Shown piece by piece: positions 23,622 to 35,758 of a DNA stretch of 64,000 nt (the stretch's first letter is position 1; each line of letters begins with the position of its first letter). The translations under genes were made by a program, and so were the position numbers. Source of the DNA: Tilletiopsis washingtonensis (lineage: Eukaryota > Basidiomycota > Exobasidiomycetes > Entylomatales); the NCBI RefSeq assembly GCF_003144115.1, contig NW_020312005.1, positions 722,244 through 786,243 on the forward strand, given 5' to 3'. Under the pieces are notes generated by a model. The model was not told the DNA's origin. It did no database searches and saw nothing but the letters and a program-made list of their open reading frames with translations.

Positions 23622-25069
23622 GGCGCCGTGCATCAAAATACTGCGTGCGCGCACCACCGTGGGTGCGCGTGCCTTGGCTCGCTGTCACACGTCTCGTCTC
23701 TGTGTTCTCCCCCCCCTCTTCCACCGCCATGACGATTCTTATTGCGGAGCGCCGGCGCGTGTGTGTGTTGCGTGCAGCCGAGGTGTGATTGCGGGAAGGG
23801 AGCGTGCGCTGAAGGCGTGAGCGGTTGCGAGCCATGCTGCAAAGATGCAACTTTCGAGCTGCTGCGCCGCACCTGACGGCTGCATGCCTGATCGGATGGC
23901 TGCACCAGAAGCAGGCGCCGCCGAGAGCTGCGTGCTGCGATGCTGGGACGATGAGGCGCCAAGCCTCCGCCAGCATGCGGCGAGCCCCTGAACGGGAGGC
24001 GCGCGTGCAGCGCGCATGACGGGCGGGTGTCGCTTGTGCTTCTTCTCTCCGCAACGCTGCGCGCCAGAATGGCGGCCTTGTCCTCGCTGACGGCGAAGCA
24101 AGAAGCACGCAGCGCAGGCTGGAGAAGGACGACCTGCTCACAGGTGGAGTGTCAGCCTCGCTCGTGTGCTCTTCGACTAGCTTGAGGAGGCGGGCGGCGG
24201 CGGGATATGCGTGATGGCACGCGGGCGGCGGCGCCACCATCAGAGGAGGCACCTTGGCCCCTCTCGCGCTCCACCACAGACAGGGCGCATCGCTCACAGA
24301 GACAGGAACGGCGTGCTCTCTCCTCCCTCTGACAGGCCTCTTCTGCGCCGTCTGTCTGCCTTTGGTCTGCGCTTGTCGCTTCTCGAGGCTGCTTTCTGCC
24401 TGCTGGGTGCTCGAGAAGCCTACGCTGGCGGAGCAGACGAGCGCGGCACAGCCCAGGCACCTGAGCCGTGTCGAGCGCGTTGGACCCCTGATGCCGCTGC
24501 AAGGCAGCAAGCGCAGGCACAGCAGCAGCACCGCACATGCCGCCGCGCGCCGAAGGGCAGCTCCGCCTCGCCGCCGCGCGGTGCTGCGCCACGGCGCGAG
24601 CAGGCGAAGAGCGGCGCGCGGCGCGGCGCGAGGGGCACGCCACGGCGACGGCGCGCTTGAGCCGCGCGCGCCGGCGAGGGGCACGCTCGGGCATCCAGCA
24701 TCAGCCGCCGCCATCCTCCCATCCTTCCCCTCTACGCTCCTTGACGCCCCTCCTGGCCCTTCTCCCCGGCCTTCACACACGAACCTCACCGCCGCCTCGG
24801 CCCCCTCACTCGTCGCGCCTTCTCGCGTGCTCCCGGCCGCCGCTGCTCTTGCGGCTGCTGCACGCCTCGCCGCCGGCACCGCCTCGCTCGCTGGCCCGGT
24901 CTCTCGTCGCTGCGTCACGTCGCTCTCAGCAGGCCTCAGAGCTACGCGCGCACCTCTTCGCCCTCTCTCGCGCAGCTGCTTATCGCTGAGCGCTGCCGCG
25001 GCATCTCGCCTCTCTCACCTCGCAGTGTGCTCTGCCTGCGCCTGCTAGGTGCAGCCCGCCGCAGTCGCC
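23622..25069. other. Intergenic region between ILV2 and the P4-ATPase gene
   Basis: A 1,448-bp region on the downstream side of ILV2 and upstream of the flippase. It is strongly GC-rich and pyrimidine-rich towards 25,069, as expected of a long promoter and leader, possibly with a leader intron. Open frames here have composition-driven Arg/Ala/Ser content and no recognisable domain. Confidence 0.45.
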
Positions 25070-28000
25070 ATGCCGCTCTTCGGCCCCGGCCGTCCCCTGC
25101 CGAACCTCGATGATGCGGGCCATCACTACGACCCGCATGCCGGGCCCTACCAGGCCGGCCCGTCGGGGCGTGACCACGTGAGCGACCCGACACATCCCGA
25201 CTACGACCCGGCCATCGACCCCAACCTGCAGCTGCGCACCGTGCGCACCGCTGCCGAGTCCATTGCCGAGTCGCACCGCTCCGAGATGCGCCGCGACGAG
25301 CGCAACAAGGCGCGCCGCCGCGGCAACGGCTCGCTGCTCGGCAAGCTGGGCCGCGGACGCACGCTGCTGCGCCGCGGCCAGAGCCAGAAGGCTCCGGCGC
25401 TCAAGGGCATGCTCGAGGACGAGCTCTCGCGGCCCGGCGCCGGCTTTGGCGCGTACGGCACGGGCGGCGAGGGCGTCGGTGTGCCGTTTGAGAGCGCGCA
25501 GCAGGACACCACGCCTGCTTACCCGACCGAGAGCGCAGCGAAGCGCGCCGAGGCTGAGGCGCATGCCGAAGCTGCAGAGGTCGGCGAGCCTGTGCCCGAG
25601 CAGAAGCTCGACACCGGCATGCGCAAGGGCAAGAAGAAGCCTGCGTCGCGGCGCAACGTGTACCTCAACATGCCGCTGCTGCCCGCCGACCAGGGCAAGC
25701 ACGGCGAGCCCAAGGCGCGGTATGCGCGCAACAAGGTCCGCACGAGCAAGTACACGTTCATCACCTTCCTGCCGCGCTTCCTCTCCGAGCAGTTCCGGCG
25801 CCTCGCCAATGTCTACTTCCTGCTGCTCGTCGTTCTCCAGTGAGTCCTGCTGTGGGCGTGATGGCGGCGCTCGGAGCAGCTCTGACGCGGGTCTCGCGCC
25901 GCAGAGTCTTCCCGCAATTTGGCGCCACGATCCCGCAGATTGCCATGCTGCCCCTCGTCGCCATTCTCACGATCACTGCGATCAAGGACAGTATCGAGGA
26001 CTACCGGCGGCACATCCTCGACAACCAGGTGAACAACAGCGCGGTCACGCGCCTCGGCGCCTGGCGCAACGTCAACCAGCCGCGCGCCAAGCGCACTTTC
26101 CTGGGCAAGCTGTTCGGGTTCGGCAGCTCGCCGGACAAGGTCTCCAAGGGCGTGCGCAAGCTGCGGGAGAAGGAGGATGCCATCGGCATGCGCGCCGTGC
26201 GTCAGGGCAGCTCAGCCAGCGCGGCCGCGATGCCGTACGGCGCCTCTGGCGCGCAGGACGCGCGCAACGACGCCCGGCTGCGCAGCGACAGCCTCACGAG
26301 CGCCAGCGCGCACGGCTACAATGGCCTCGAGACGATTGCGTCGGAGAGTGACTACCACTCCGGCGGCAAGTCGATGGGCCGCAGCGCCAGCGGCTACATC
26401 GGGCAGCCTGCGTCGAGCGTGGCGTCCTTTGGCCCTTCCTCCGGCGCGGTGCTTGCCGGCAGCTCGTCGCAGCACACGCCCAGCCCCAACGGCGTCGTCG
26501 ACTACAGCCAGAACACGCCGGGCACGGCGCGCTGGGAGCGCACGCTGTGGAAGAAGCTCGAGGTGGGCGACATTGTGCTGCTGCGCGAGAACGACCAGGT
26601 GCCTGCGGACATTGTGCTGCTCAACTCCTCGGACCCTGACGGCAACGCGTTCGTCGAGACGAAGAACCTCGACGGCGAGACGAATCTCAAGGCGCGCAAG
26701 TGCGTCAAGGCGACGATGGGCATCCAGACGGAGGAGGACATCGAGCACGCGCGCTTCACGATCGACTCCGAGCTGCCGCACGCCAACCTGTACGCCTACA
26801 ACGCGCTGCTCAAGTATCACGCCGGCGGCAGCCGCGAGGAGTACGACGTGGAGGATGCGTCGCGCGGCGCACCCGTCGCGCGCCCGGGCGAGAAGGTCGA
26901 GCCGATCACGACCAACGAGCTGCTGCTGCGCGGCTGTGCGCTGCGCAACACGGAGTGGGTGATTGGCATCGTCGTGTTCACGGGCGCGGACACCAAGGCG
27001 AGCTGCTTGTGTGTGGCTGTGCAGCGCGGCCCTGACTGACGCGTGACGCTGCAGATCATGCTCAACGGCGGCGAGACGCCGTCGAAGCGCTCCAAGATCG
27101 AGAAGGAGACAAACGTCAACGTCGCCGCGAACTTCGTGCTCCTCATCATCATGTGCTCGGCGTGCGCCGTCGTCGGCGGCATCTTCCTCAACCGCACGGA
27201 CACGAGCCGCAACTTCTACGAGCCGGGCGCGCTGGACAGCGACAACAACATCCTCAACGCACTGATCGTGTTTGGCACGTGCCTCGTGCTCTTCCAGAAC
27301 ATCGTGCCGATCTCGCTTTACATCTCCATCGAGCTGACAAAGGTGCGTGCCCTCGCCGGCGGACTGCTTGCGCAATGTGCTGACGCCTGTCCTCTGCCAC
27401 CAGACGATCTCGGCCTTCTTCATCTATCAGGACATCGACATGTACTACGCGCCGCTGGACCATCCCTGCGTGCCCAAGACGTGGGGCATCGTCGACGACC
27501 TCGGGCAGATCGAGTACATCTTCTCCGACAAGACGGGCACGCTCACGCAGAACGTCATGGAGTTCAAGAAGTGCTCCATCAACGGCTGTGAGCGCGGCGC
27601 GTTGCTTGCACACGGCCTGACATGCGCTGACCCCGCCCTGCGCAGACTCGTACGGCGAGGGCATCACAGAGGCCATGATCGGCGCCATGAAGCGCGAGGG
27701 CAAGGACACGTCCGGCATGGGCTCGTCCGAGCAGGAGGAGCGCCTCGAGGCCTCGAAGCAGGCCATGATCGAGAAGATGAACCGCACCTTCAAGAACCGC
27801 TACCTGCGCCCGGACCAGCTCACGCTCATCTCGCCGACCATGGCCGACGAGCTCGGCCCCAACCCGCCGTCGGGTGCCGATCAGCGCCGCAACATTATCG
27901 CCTTCTTCCGCGCTCTCGCCCTCTGCCACACGGCGCTGGCCGACCGGCCCGAGGCCGACTCACCGTTCGTGCTCGAGTATAAGGCGCAGAGTCCCGACGA

Positions 28001-30767
28001 GGCCGCCCTCGTGGCTGCTGCGCGCGACGTCGGCGCCGTCTTCATCAACAAGAACAACACCGTCGTCGACATTGAGGTGGCCGGCCAGCCGGAGCGCTAC
28101 ACGCCGCTCAAGGTGCTCGAGTTCAACAGCACGCGCAAGCGCATGAGCGTCATTGTGCGCGAGCCCGACGGACGCATCCTGATGATCTGCAAGGGCGCCG
28201 ACTCGGTGATCTACCAGCGGCTGCGCCGTGACCACGACGCGCGCCTCAAGGAGCAGACGCAGCGCGACCTGGAAGACTTTGCCAACGCCGGCCTGCGGAC
28301 GCTCTGCATCGCCTACCGCTACCTCGAGGAGCGCGAGTATGCCGAGTGGGCGCGCATCCACGACGAGGCCGCGGCCAGCATCGTCGACCGCGACGACCTC
28401 ATCGACGAAGCGAGCGAGAAGATCGAGATCAACCTCACGCTGCTGGGCGCGACGGCGCTCGAGGACAAGCTGCAGGTTGGCGTGCCGGAGACGATCGAGA
28501 AGCTGCACCAGGCGGGCATCAAACTCTGGATCCTGACGGGCGACAAGCTGCAGACGGCCATCGAGATCGGCTTCAGCTGCAACCTGCTCTCGACGAACAT
28601 GGAGATCATGATCATCTCGGCGGACCACGAGGCGGGCACGCGCACGATGATCGAGGCGGCGTGCAACAAGATCGCCGCGGCCGGCCGCCCGGTCGTCATC
28701 GAGAAGACGGAGCGGCGCGGCGGCATCACCAAGAAGACGTCGCACCGCCTCAACATTGAGCGCACCGAGGAGGCGCCCGTCGGCGGCTTCGCCGTCGTCA
28801 TCGACGGCGAGACGCTGCGCTACGCCCTCGACCCGAAGCTCAAGCCGCTCTTCCTCGCCCTGACGACGCTCTGCGAGACGGTCGTGTGCTGTCGCGTGAG
28901 CCCGGCGCAGAAGGCGCTGACCGTCAAGCTCGTCAAGGACGGCAAGAACGCCATGACGCTCTCCATCGGCGACGGCGCCAACGACGTGTCGATGATCCAG
29001 GAGGCCCACATCGGCGTCGGCATCGCCGGTCTCGAGGGCGCGCAGGCGTCGATGAGCGCCGACTACGCCATCGGCCAGTTCCGCTACCTGGCCAAGCTCC
29101 TGCTGGTGCACGGCCACTGGAACACGTACCGCATCGGTGTGCTGCACCAAGTCTTCTTCTACAAGAACCTGATCTGGACGGGCTGTCTGCTCATCTTCCA
29201 GATCTTCACGCAAGCCGACGCCACGTATCTCTTCGACTACGGCCTTATCCTGCTCTACAATCTCGTCTTCACGTCGCTGCCCGTCATCATGCTCGGCGCG
29301 CTGGACCAGGACGTGCGCGCGCCGGCGCTGATGGCGTACCCGCAGACGTACCGCCCCGGCCGCGAGGGCAAGCTGTACACGCGCACGCAGTTCTGGACCG
29401 CCTGTCTCGACGGCGTGTATCAGGCGGGCGTTTGCTTCGTCGTCGCCTGGGCCGCCTGGTTCTACTACCCGGCCGTCATGGCCGACGGCACGAGTCTCGA
29501 CCCGCTCTCGGCCCTCGGCACGACGGTCGCCACGTCTGCCGTTGTCGCGGCCAACTTCTACTGCGGCCTGGCGCTGCAGAACTGGTCTGGCATCATCTGG
29601 TTCGTCATCATCGGCTCCAACGCCGCCTACTTCGCCTGGATCGCCATCTACAGCGCGCCGTTCTGGGGCACGACGTTCAGCGGCACGGCATACGTGCTGT
29701 TCAGCACCGTGCAGTTCTGGGCCATCGTGTGCCTGTCTGTGCTGCTGTGCCTGCTGCCGCGCTACACGTGGAACGCGTGGTGTTCCTCATTCAACCCGAC
29801 CGAGGTCGATCTCGTGCGCCAGGCCTGGATCGCCGGCGACCTCAAGCAGCGCCTCGGCCTGCGCGCCGGACGGCAGATGCAGGGCGAGAAGAACGTGTTC
29901 GAGGAGCCCGGGCACGCCAGCCAGGCCGAGCTTGGCACGAGCGCCTTTGCCGACGCCGCGCCCGCCAAGCGCGACCGCGAGTTCTCTGCCGGCACGCAGT
30001 CCGACTCGTCCGTCTCGCCGCTGCCCACGAACTACGAGCAGCGCTACGGCGACCGCACGACGCACGACCAGCAGCGGCGCGAGTCGCTCGGCCCGCCGGC
30101 GCGGACAGGCACGAACATGTCTTTCTACGACCCCGACCAGCTGCCGGCGACGTACGCAGACTCGCCGGACGTGTCGCGCGGCCCCACGCCGCACGGCATC
30201 GCCGACACGAGGGCCTTCCCTCCGAGCGCCCGCAGCTCGGCGTCGCACTACCCCGACGCAGATCTGGCGCCAGAGATCCGCATCCAGCGTGCGTCCGGCC
30301 AGTCGCAGGCGCCGCGCGCCGGCTCGCAGTCGCCGTACGCCAATGCGCAGTCGTACGCGACGAGCCGGACAGCACTTGCATCGCAGAGTACCGACTCGTT
30401 CGACGCGCAGTTTGACTCGACGTTCGCCGACGAGCAACAGCGGCCTCAGCAGGCGCCCGCGGCTGCCACGTACGCCTCGCCGCCGCGTGTGGCGGCCGTC
30501 GCCGCGGACCCCGACAGCCCGGCGTCGCCGGCTGAGAAGTTCCACAACCGCTTCAAGCAAGGCCAGACGCAGTCGCCGCCGCGGCCAGGGCAGGCGCCTG
30601 CCGCGCAGCTCATCGACGACTCGCTGGCGCGCCCCACGCCGCCGTTTGCCCAGCATCCCGGCATGCACCCGCGCGAGGAGTCCAACGTCACGCAGGGCAG
30701 CTGGCACACTGCCGGCGGCAGCGACGACGATGGCACGCCGCGCAATGCGCAGGGCGCATGGAGATGA
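25070..30767 (+). CDS. DNF1: Phospholipid-translocating P4-ATPase, Dnf1/Dnf2 class
   Basis: Flippase moving phospholipids to the cytosolic leaflet of plasma or endosomal membranes, normally with a Cdc50-type partner. The start is the ATG at 25070 ([15 protein letters not shown]); an upstream GTG is not used. Introns at 25840-25904, 26998-27054 (GC-AG), 27343-27403 and 27588-27645 leave about 1,818 residues. After a ~200-residue basic disordered head come [20 protein letters not shown] and TM1-2 ([16 protein letters not shown]), the actuator motif [12 protein letters not shown], the P4 membrane motif [16 protein letters not shown], then [27 protein letters not shown], and the phosphorylation site [18 protein letters not shown]-domain motifs include [12 protein letters not shown] and [10 protein letters not shown]; the P-domain has [12 protein letters not shown] and [13 protein letters not shown]. 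Four further spans and a ~300-residue Ser/Pro/Gln-rich tail end at 30767. DNF1 and DNF2 cannot be told apart here. Confidence 0.95.
26998..27054 (+). other. DNF1: GC-AG intron in the flippase gene
   Basis: The 57-nt intron starts GCGAGC directly after AAG and ends CTGCAG. Removing it gives [20 protein letters not shown], the conserved P4-ATPase sequence. No GT donor restores this join. Confidence 0.8.
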
Positions 30768-31157
30768 TGCATGCCCCTCGCCGAATGCGTCGCCGCGGTT
30801 CCTCTTCCTCTATCTTAACGCTCCTTCCGGATCTGGACACGAATCTCCCTCTGCTTGCCTCTCCTTCCTGCCCACATCGACGCCGCGGCCCCTTGCATCG
30901 CCCGCCTTACGACGCCGCTCTTGGCACCACCCTCGCTCCTCTCCCTCCCGTCCGAGCGCACGCGTCGGTAGCTATACCCCTCTCCGCATCACTCTCACGT
31001 CCTTCATGCCCCGCGCGTGTGTCTTTTCCATCCCAGTGCCTCCCTTTCTTGGCTGCGCGGCTGCTCCAGCAATCAGAATGATGACTAGTACTTTGATAGT
31101 TCCGGCGGACATTCTGTTTGTGAGAGCAAGAGATGGTGCAGACAGACTGCGAGCCGT
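30768..31157. terminator. Convergent 3' flanks of the flippase and the polytopic membrane-protein gene
   Basis: A 390-bp tail-to-tail region that should hold both 3' UTRs and polyadenylation sites. It is pyrimidine-rich near 30,800-31,070. No gene was seen. Confidence 0.35.
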
Positions 31158-32632
31158 TCACTCGTCCTTGAGGCCGAGACGTGCACGCTCGGCGAGGTGC
31201 TCGCGCCTGCGCCAGGGGACCGGTCAGCTCCGCGGGCCAGTCTGCCGCAGACTTGACTCACCGGCGGAAGTAGAGCGCGAACGCCGCTCCAGGGCCAAGG
31301 GTGAGCAGGCCCATGAGGCCAAAGATCTGCCAGCAGGCGGTCAGGACACGGACGCGGCAGCACCAAAGGCGTGACACACCTCCTCGAAGAAGAAGCGGCG
31401 GTGGTGCACACGCTCGCCCGTCGCCTTGACGCGCGCCTCGTCGGCGTACGAGTCGATGAGCACCATGAGGTACGCCGCCACCATGCCGCCGATCATGTCG
31501 AGCGTGAGCACGTGGTAGCCTGCGCAGTGACGAGTCAGCACTGCGCCGCACTGCCGTCTCCGGGCCGCCACGCACCGTCGTGCGTGAAGCCGCCGCGGCG
31601 CCAGGCAGCGAGCACCACGGGCCCGTACTTGTACACGCCCGCCCACCACGGCGCAATGAGCAGCACACTGAGCAGGCGGTACGAGTCGGCGGCGGCGGCG
31701 CGCGGCTTGTCGCTCTGCCGCGACAGAGGCAAGAAGAACAAGATAACGTAGAGGAGCGGGTATGCTTGAAAGACGACGTTGGGCAGGAGGAAATTGCCCG
31801 AGTCCGGGCCCGTCGACGGCAGGAGCATCGGCAGGAAGGTGAGTGCGGTGAGCAGCGTCGTCGTCGTGCCCGTGTGCACGGCCCAGCGCGCGGGCGAGGG
31901 CAGCGGGTGGATGTCGACGGTCTTCTTGCTCGTCTGTTGAGGTGAGGTCAGCCTGGAGCAGCACCTGTGGAGCCGAGGCCAGGCTGCACGGACGCAGCAC
32001 ACAGCGCAAGCCATCGGGCGCATGCGCTGCCGCAGCACACAGCCCACCCCAGCGCGCCAGGCCGGCACTCACCTCCTGCCAGCGCGTGTAGGCGTACACG
32101 GGCACCCAGAGGATGTTGGACGCGGCGCCGATGAGGATGACCTGCCCGAGCGCGGCGCTGAGGGCAAAGAGGGCGGGGTGCAGCAGCGCGTGGCGGCCCT
32201 GCTTGAGGCTCTCGAGCGTCTGGAAGGTGATGAGCGGCGCAAAGACGGAGGCGAGGATGAGAATGAGCTGGCAACGGTGCAGCAGGGCGCGTGGCGGAAA
32301 GGCGTCAGTGCGGGTGTCGGGAGCAGTGCCACGCATCAGCCACGCACGCCATCGGCCCTGGGCAGCCTCAGCATGTCCCGGAAGAAGAACACTAGCGAGC
32401 CAAAGATCCGCCCTGCCTCGTTTTCGGGCCACGCACCCGGCGCCACGCCGATGTCGCGGTACAGCGCCGGCGTGTCGAGGTGCGCGAGCTGCGCGTAGAA
32501 GTCGCCAGGGTTAATAAAGTTGAAGGCTAGATGACGCAATGTCAGGCCGAAGACGATGGCAAAGGCGCCGAGAAAAGCGAGCGGCGCCGTCGGGCGCGGC
32601 ACTGCGGCGGGCAGCTCGGAGAGGCGGGCCAT
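31158..32632 (-). CDS. Uncharacterised polytopic membrane protein
   Basis: Not recognised. The start at 32632 (MARLSELPAAVPRP) is followed by a first span, LAFLGAFAIVFGLTLRHLAF. Later exons give LILILASVFAPLITFQTLES, ALFALSAALGQVILIGAASN, TTTTLLTALTFLPMLLPS, FQAYPLLYVILFFLPL, LLSVLLIAPWWAGVYKYGPV, HVLTLDMIGGMVAAYLMVLI and IFGLMGLLTLGPGAAFALYF, so about seven or eight spans. Joining across the last intron in phase 2 gives YFRRREHLAERARLGLKDE and a TGA at 31158-31160, which supports the 3' structure. Conserved-looking features are aromatic/Pro motifs (WVPVYAYTRW, APWWAGVYKYGP) and a basic C-terminal tail. It could be a transporter-like or enzyme-like integral membrane protein; no function is assigned. 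About 390 residues are expected. Confidence 0.65.
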
Positions 32633-33030
32633 GCTGGGCGCGGTGGAGGTTTGTTTTGGAGTCGTTTTACCCAGCAAGAAGCCGTGCGGCTTATGAGGCT
32701 GGTGAACGAGAGAGTATTGACGGTGAGGTGGTAGCGAGGGTAGGTGGAAGCGACGCGCGCCCGTGGTGGTAGGAGGTGTCGGTGTGGGGAAGCGAGCGGG
32801 CCGCTGCGGCTGCTTTCAGGCGGAGGCGCACCGGCTCGCCTTTATCCGGCGCGGCGCGTGCGGTGCCCGAGTGCCGAGGCAGTCACGTGTGCTCCCGACG
32901 CGGTCACCGAGCTGCCGTGCAAACTCGCTTCTCACGGGTGCAGCCGGCAATCACCTGGCTCTGCGCTCGCACGCTTCTGCGCCCTGCTCCCCACCACCCC
33001 ATTCCCCACACCCCGCACCCGCCGCCCGCC
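32633..33030. promoter_or_regulatory. Divergent promoter region, membrane protein / symporter-like gene
   Basis: A 398-bp head-to-head region with no clear TATA box. No other feature was seen. Confidence 0.35.
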
Positions 33031-35547
33031 ATGCTCGCCGTCTCGCAGGGCAACGCGCTCGTCTACTCGACGCTCTGCGCCTTCATGCTCGTCGGCCTCT
33101 TTGCCGGCTACCGCACGCAGAACGCCACGCAGTTCCTCAGCGGCCTGCGCACCCAGAGCGGTGAGTGGCGCGCGCCGGCGCCGGCAGGCGGCACAGGATA
33201 GTGCAGGGAGAGAAGGGCGGCCGCAGGAGGGTCGTGGCAGTCATAGGCCGGTGCTGCTCGACGCCGGAGCGTGGATTTGCATCTGCAGCACGGTCGACTG
33301 TGCCTCTTCTGTCCCAGCACTGCGCCGCACACCTGCGCACGTCTCGCTCACACCCGCCGCACCCAGCCTTCCCGCTGGCGCTCAACTGGATCGCAAGCAG
33401 TTAGTTCAGCCCGCGCCCATGCGCCGCACCCGACGCCGCCCGCTCTTCTAAGTCGCAGCATGCCTCGCTCTCTCCGCACGGTAATGTACCATCTCCCTGC
33501 TGTTCAACTCCACCCTGCACACGGCGGCGCGCCGTGGTCACCTCGCGTGGCCACGGCGCGTGCGTCGCTGCGGGCCTGGGCACTACAAGCTACGGGTGCT
33601 GAGGACTGACTGGGCTGCACCGGCGCTGCAAGTGCGCGCCGGCGAGGGCCCGTGTCGTCCGAGGCTGAGATTATACCGTCCACCGCTCGGTGCGCGCCGT
33701 GCTGCCGGCGGCAACGCCGGCGCGGGCACGCACCACATGAGCTGGTTACCACCGGATCGAGACAATGCTCGCGACGGGAAGCTGCCCCCCTCTCCTCCTC
33801 GCTCCTGCCATGCGAGGCGCGCCTTGTCCAAGGCGCCAGTGCCCGTCTCATGCCTGCCCCCCTCACAGACATGTCTTCGTCGCTCTTCTTTGCGTACCCG
33901 CAGATTGCCGTGATCCCCAACTCGGGCATTCTGGGCCTGACGGCGTACGCCTTTGCCACCGTTGTGCCGCTCTGGGCGTTCGCCCTGCTCGGTCCGTTCA
34001 TGCGCCGCGTCTGCCCCGAGGGCTTCACCATGGCGCAGTATGTGCGCGTGCGCTTCGGCTGGCCCGTCGGTGTCCTCCTCGCCGTGATCGTGAGTCTGCC
34101 GCTTGCCAGCCCCCGTCTGCCGTCGCTGACGACGTGGCCCTGCAGTTCTGCGGCTTCATGCTGTGCTTCATGATCGTCGAGCTCAACACGTACGGCTCTG
34201 TGGTGAACCTGCTCGGCGGCGTCAACTCGACGGTCGCCGCGCTCGTCGTGGCGATCATCACGACGATCTGTGCGTGCCGCACGCCGCGCGCCGCTGCCTT
34301 GTCCGCGCGCTCACTCTGCCCGCACAGACACCGCCTACGGCGGCTTCAAGGCGTCGCTGTGGACGGACAACGTGCAGGCCATCGTGATCATGATCTTCAT
34401 CATCATCGGCGGCGCCGCGATCGGCACGCGCATCGAGATCAGCCAGGAGCGCATCGACTCGAGCGGCCTGCTGACGGCGAACCGCTTTGGCGGCCAGCTG
34501 TTCTTCATCCTGCCTGCGGCGCTCATCTTCAGCCAGATGTTCAACCAGGGTGCGTGGCGCCGCGCGCTCGCCTCTTGCCGTCGCTGACGTCGGCTCTACA
34601 GGCTTCTGGCAGCGCACCTTTGCGTCGAAGAACAACAAGACGCTCTACCTCTCCGTCGGCCTGGCCACACTGCCGCTCTTTGCCATCTGCTTCCTCGTCG
34701 GCATGACGGGCCCGCTTGCGCAGTGGGCCGGCCTCTTCGACGGCGTCACCGCCGAGGACGACGGCTCGAGCAACTTCTTCTACATCATCGCCACGCTGCC
34801 CAACTGGGTGCAGGGCCTCGTGCTCGTGCTTGCCGGCGCACTCACGAGCTCGGCGTACGACACGCTGCAGAGTGCCCAGATCAGCACCATCCAGAACGAC
34901 GTCTGTGAGTTACGGTCTCGGCGGCCCACGTCGGCCGCGCACTGACTGTGGCGCACAGTCATGGGCCGCGTGAACCTGTGGTGGTGCCGTCTGATCCTCC
35001 TGGCAATCAACGTGCCCGCCGTCGTGCTTGCCGTGCGCAACGTCGACATTCTGCAGGTGTTCCTGATCGCCGATCTTGGCGCCGCTGCCGTCCTGCCCGG
35101 CACGCTTCTCGGCCTCATCCCTTCGCTTCACTTCCTCAACGGCCTGGACGTGTGAGTGGTCCTGCGCCTGTGATTCACTGCCTGTTGCTCACCCCCTCCT
35201 GTCATAGCTTCGTCGGTGGCTGCGGCGGCTTCTTCACCGTCTTCGCTGCGGGCAGCGTCTACTACCGCGATGCCGTGCAGGGCGGCAAGCTCATTGCGCT
35301 GCCGCTCGGCCTCTACGTGGGCGGCGACGACTACTCGGTGCTGCTGGCCTTCTTTGCTGCGCCGCTCGGCTCGCTGGGCTTCACCCTCGCCTCGGCGGGC
35401 GTGCGCATTGGCTTCATGTGGCTGCTCGCCAAGCGCCGCGGCGAGCCCTTTGTCCTGGAGCGCCGCACCTGGAACGCTGCCGAGTTCGCGCTGCCCGAGG
35501 ACCGCCCGGCCGTGGACTCGCGCGACGACAGCGTCAAGGATGCCTAG
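33031..35547 (+). CDS. Sodium:solute symporter (SSF)-like transporter
   Basis: Multi-span plasma-membrane-type transporter of the SSF fold, related to fungal urea/polyamine-transporter-like proteins; the substrate is unknown. Exon 1 (33031-33160) encodes a first span, GNALVYSTLCAFMLVGLFAG, then RTQNATQFLSGLRTQS. A 33-nt micro-exon (33367-33399) adds AFPLALNWIAS. The long 469-nt intron is followed from 33869 by NMSSSLFFAYPQIAVIPNSG, then GPFMRRVCPEGFTMAQYVRV, FCGFMLCFMIVELNTYGSVV, YGGFKASLWTDNVQAIVIMI, GFWQRTFASKNNKTLYLSVG, LTSSAYDTLQSAQISTIQND and FVGGCGGFFTVFAAGSVYYR. These order and space like fungal SSF-family proteins, including the PLALNxxAS segment and the DxLQSA motif. The tail is soluble and ends DSVKDA. 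About 500 residues are expected. Confidence 0.82.
33367..33399 (+). other. 33-nt micro-exon of the symporter-like gene
   Basis: Bounded by an acceptor CACCCAG and a donor GTTAGT, between a 206-nt and a 469-nt intron. It restores the frame between SGLRTQS and MSSSLFFAYPQ and encodes AFPLALNWIAS, a segment expected in the family at this place. Confidence 0.8.
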
Positions 35548-35758
35548 GCCCGCACGCCATCACCTGCTTTCGCGGCTTTGCTGCAGCGCTGTGGAAGCGC
35601 AACCCCTTCAATCTTACACTCCCCAACACTACGCGCGTCTCCCCCGTGACCAAGACTCCCTGTGACAGATGCATTGAGGCAATAGATGCAGATGCAGTCG
35701 AGACCGTCTCCTTGCTGCCGGAGTTGGGCCCATGCCCGGCGTCGCCGCGCATCATGCG

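Noticed and set aside
23622-25069. Open frames of 180-440 codons in the ILV2-flippase gap
   Set aside because: Low-complexity Ala/Arg/Ser translations, with overlapping candidates on both strands and no motif or splice pattern.
27013-27054. GT donor at 27013 instead of the GC donor
   Set aside because: It is in phase but poor (GTGGCT) and would insert ASCLC into an invariant P4-ATPase segment.
26212-29213. Two long open frames antisense to the flippase
   Set aside because: Composition mirrors the sense gene, and they cross its introns without any splice logic. Treated as shadows.
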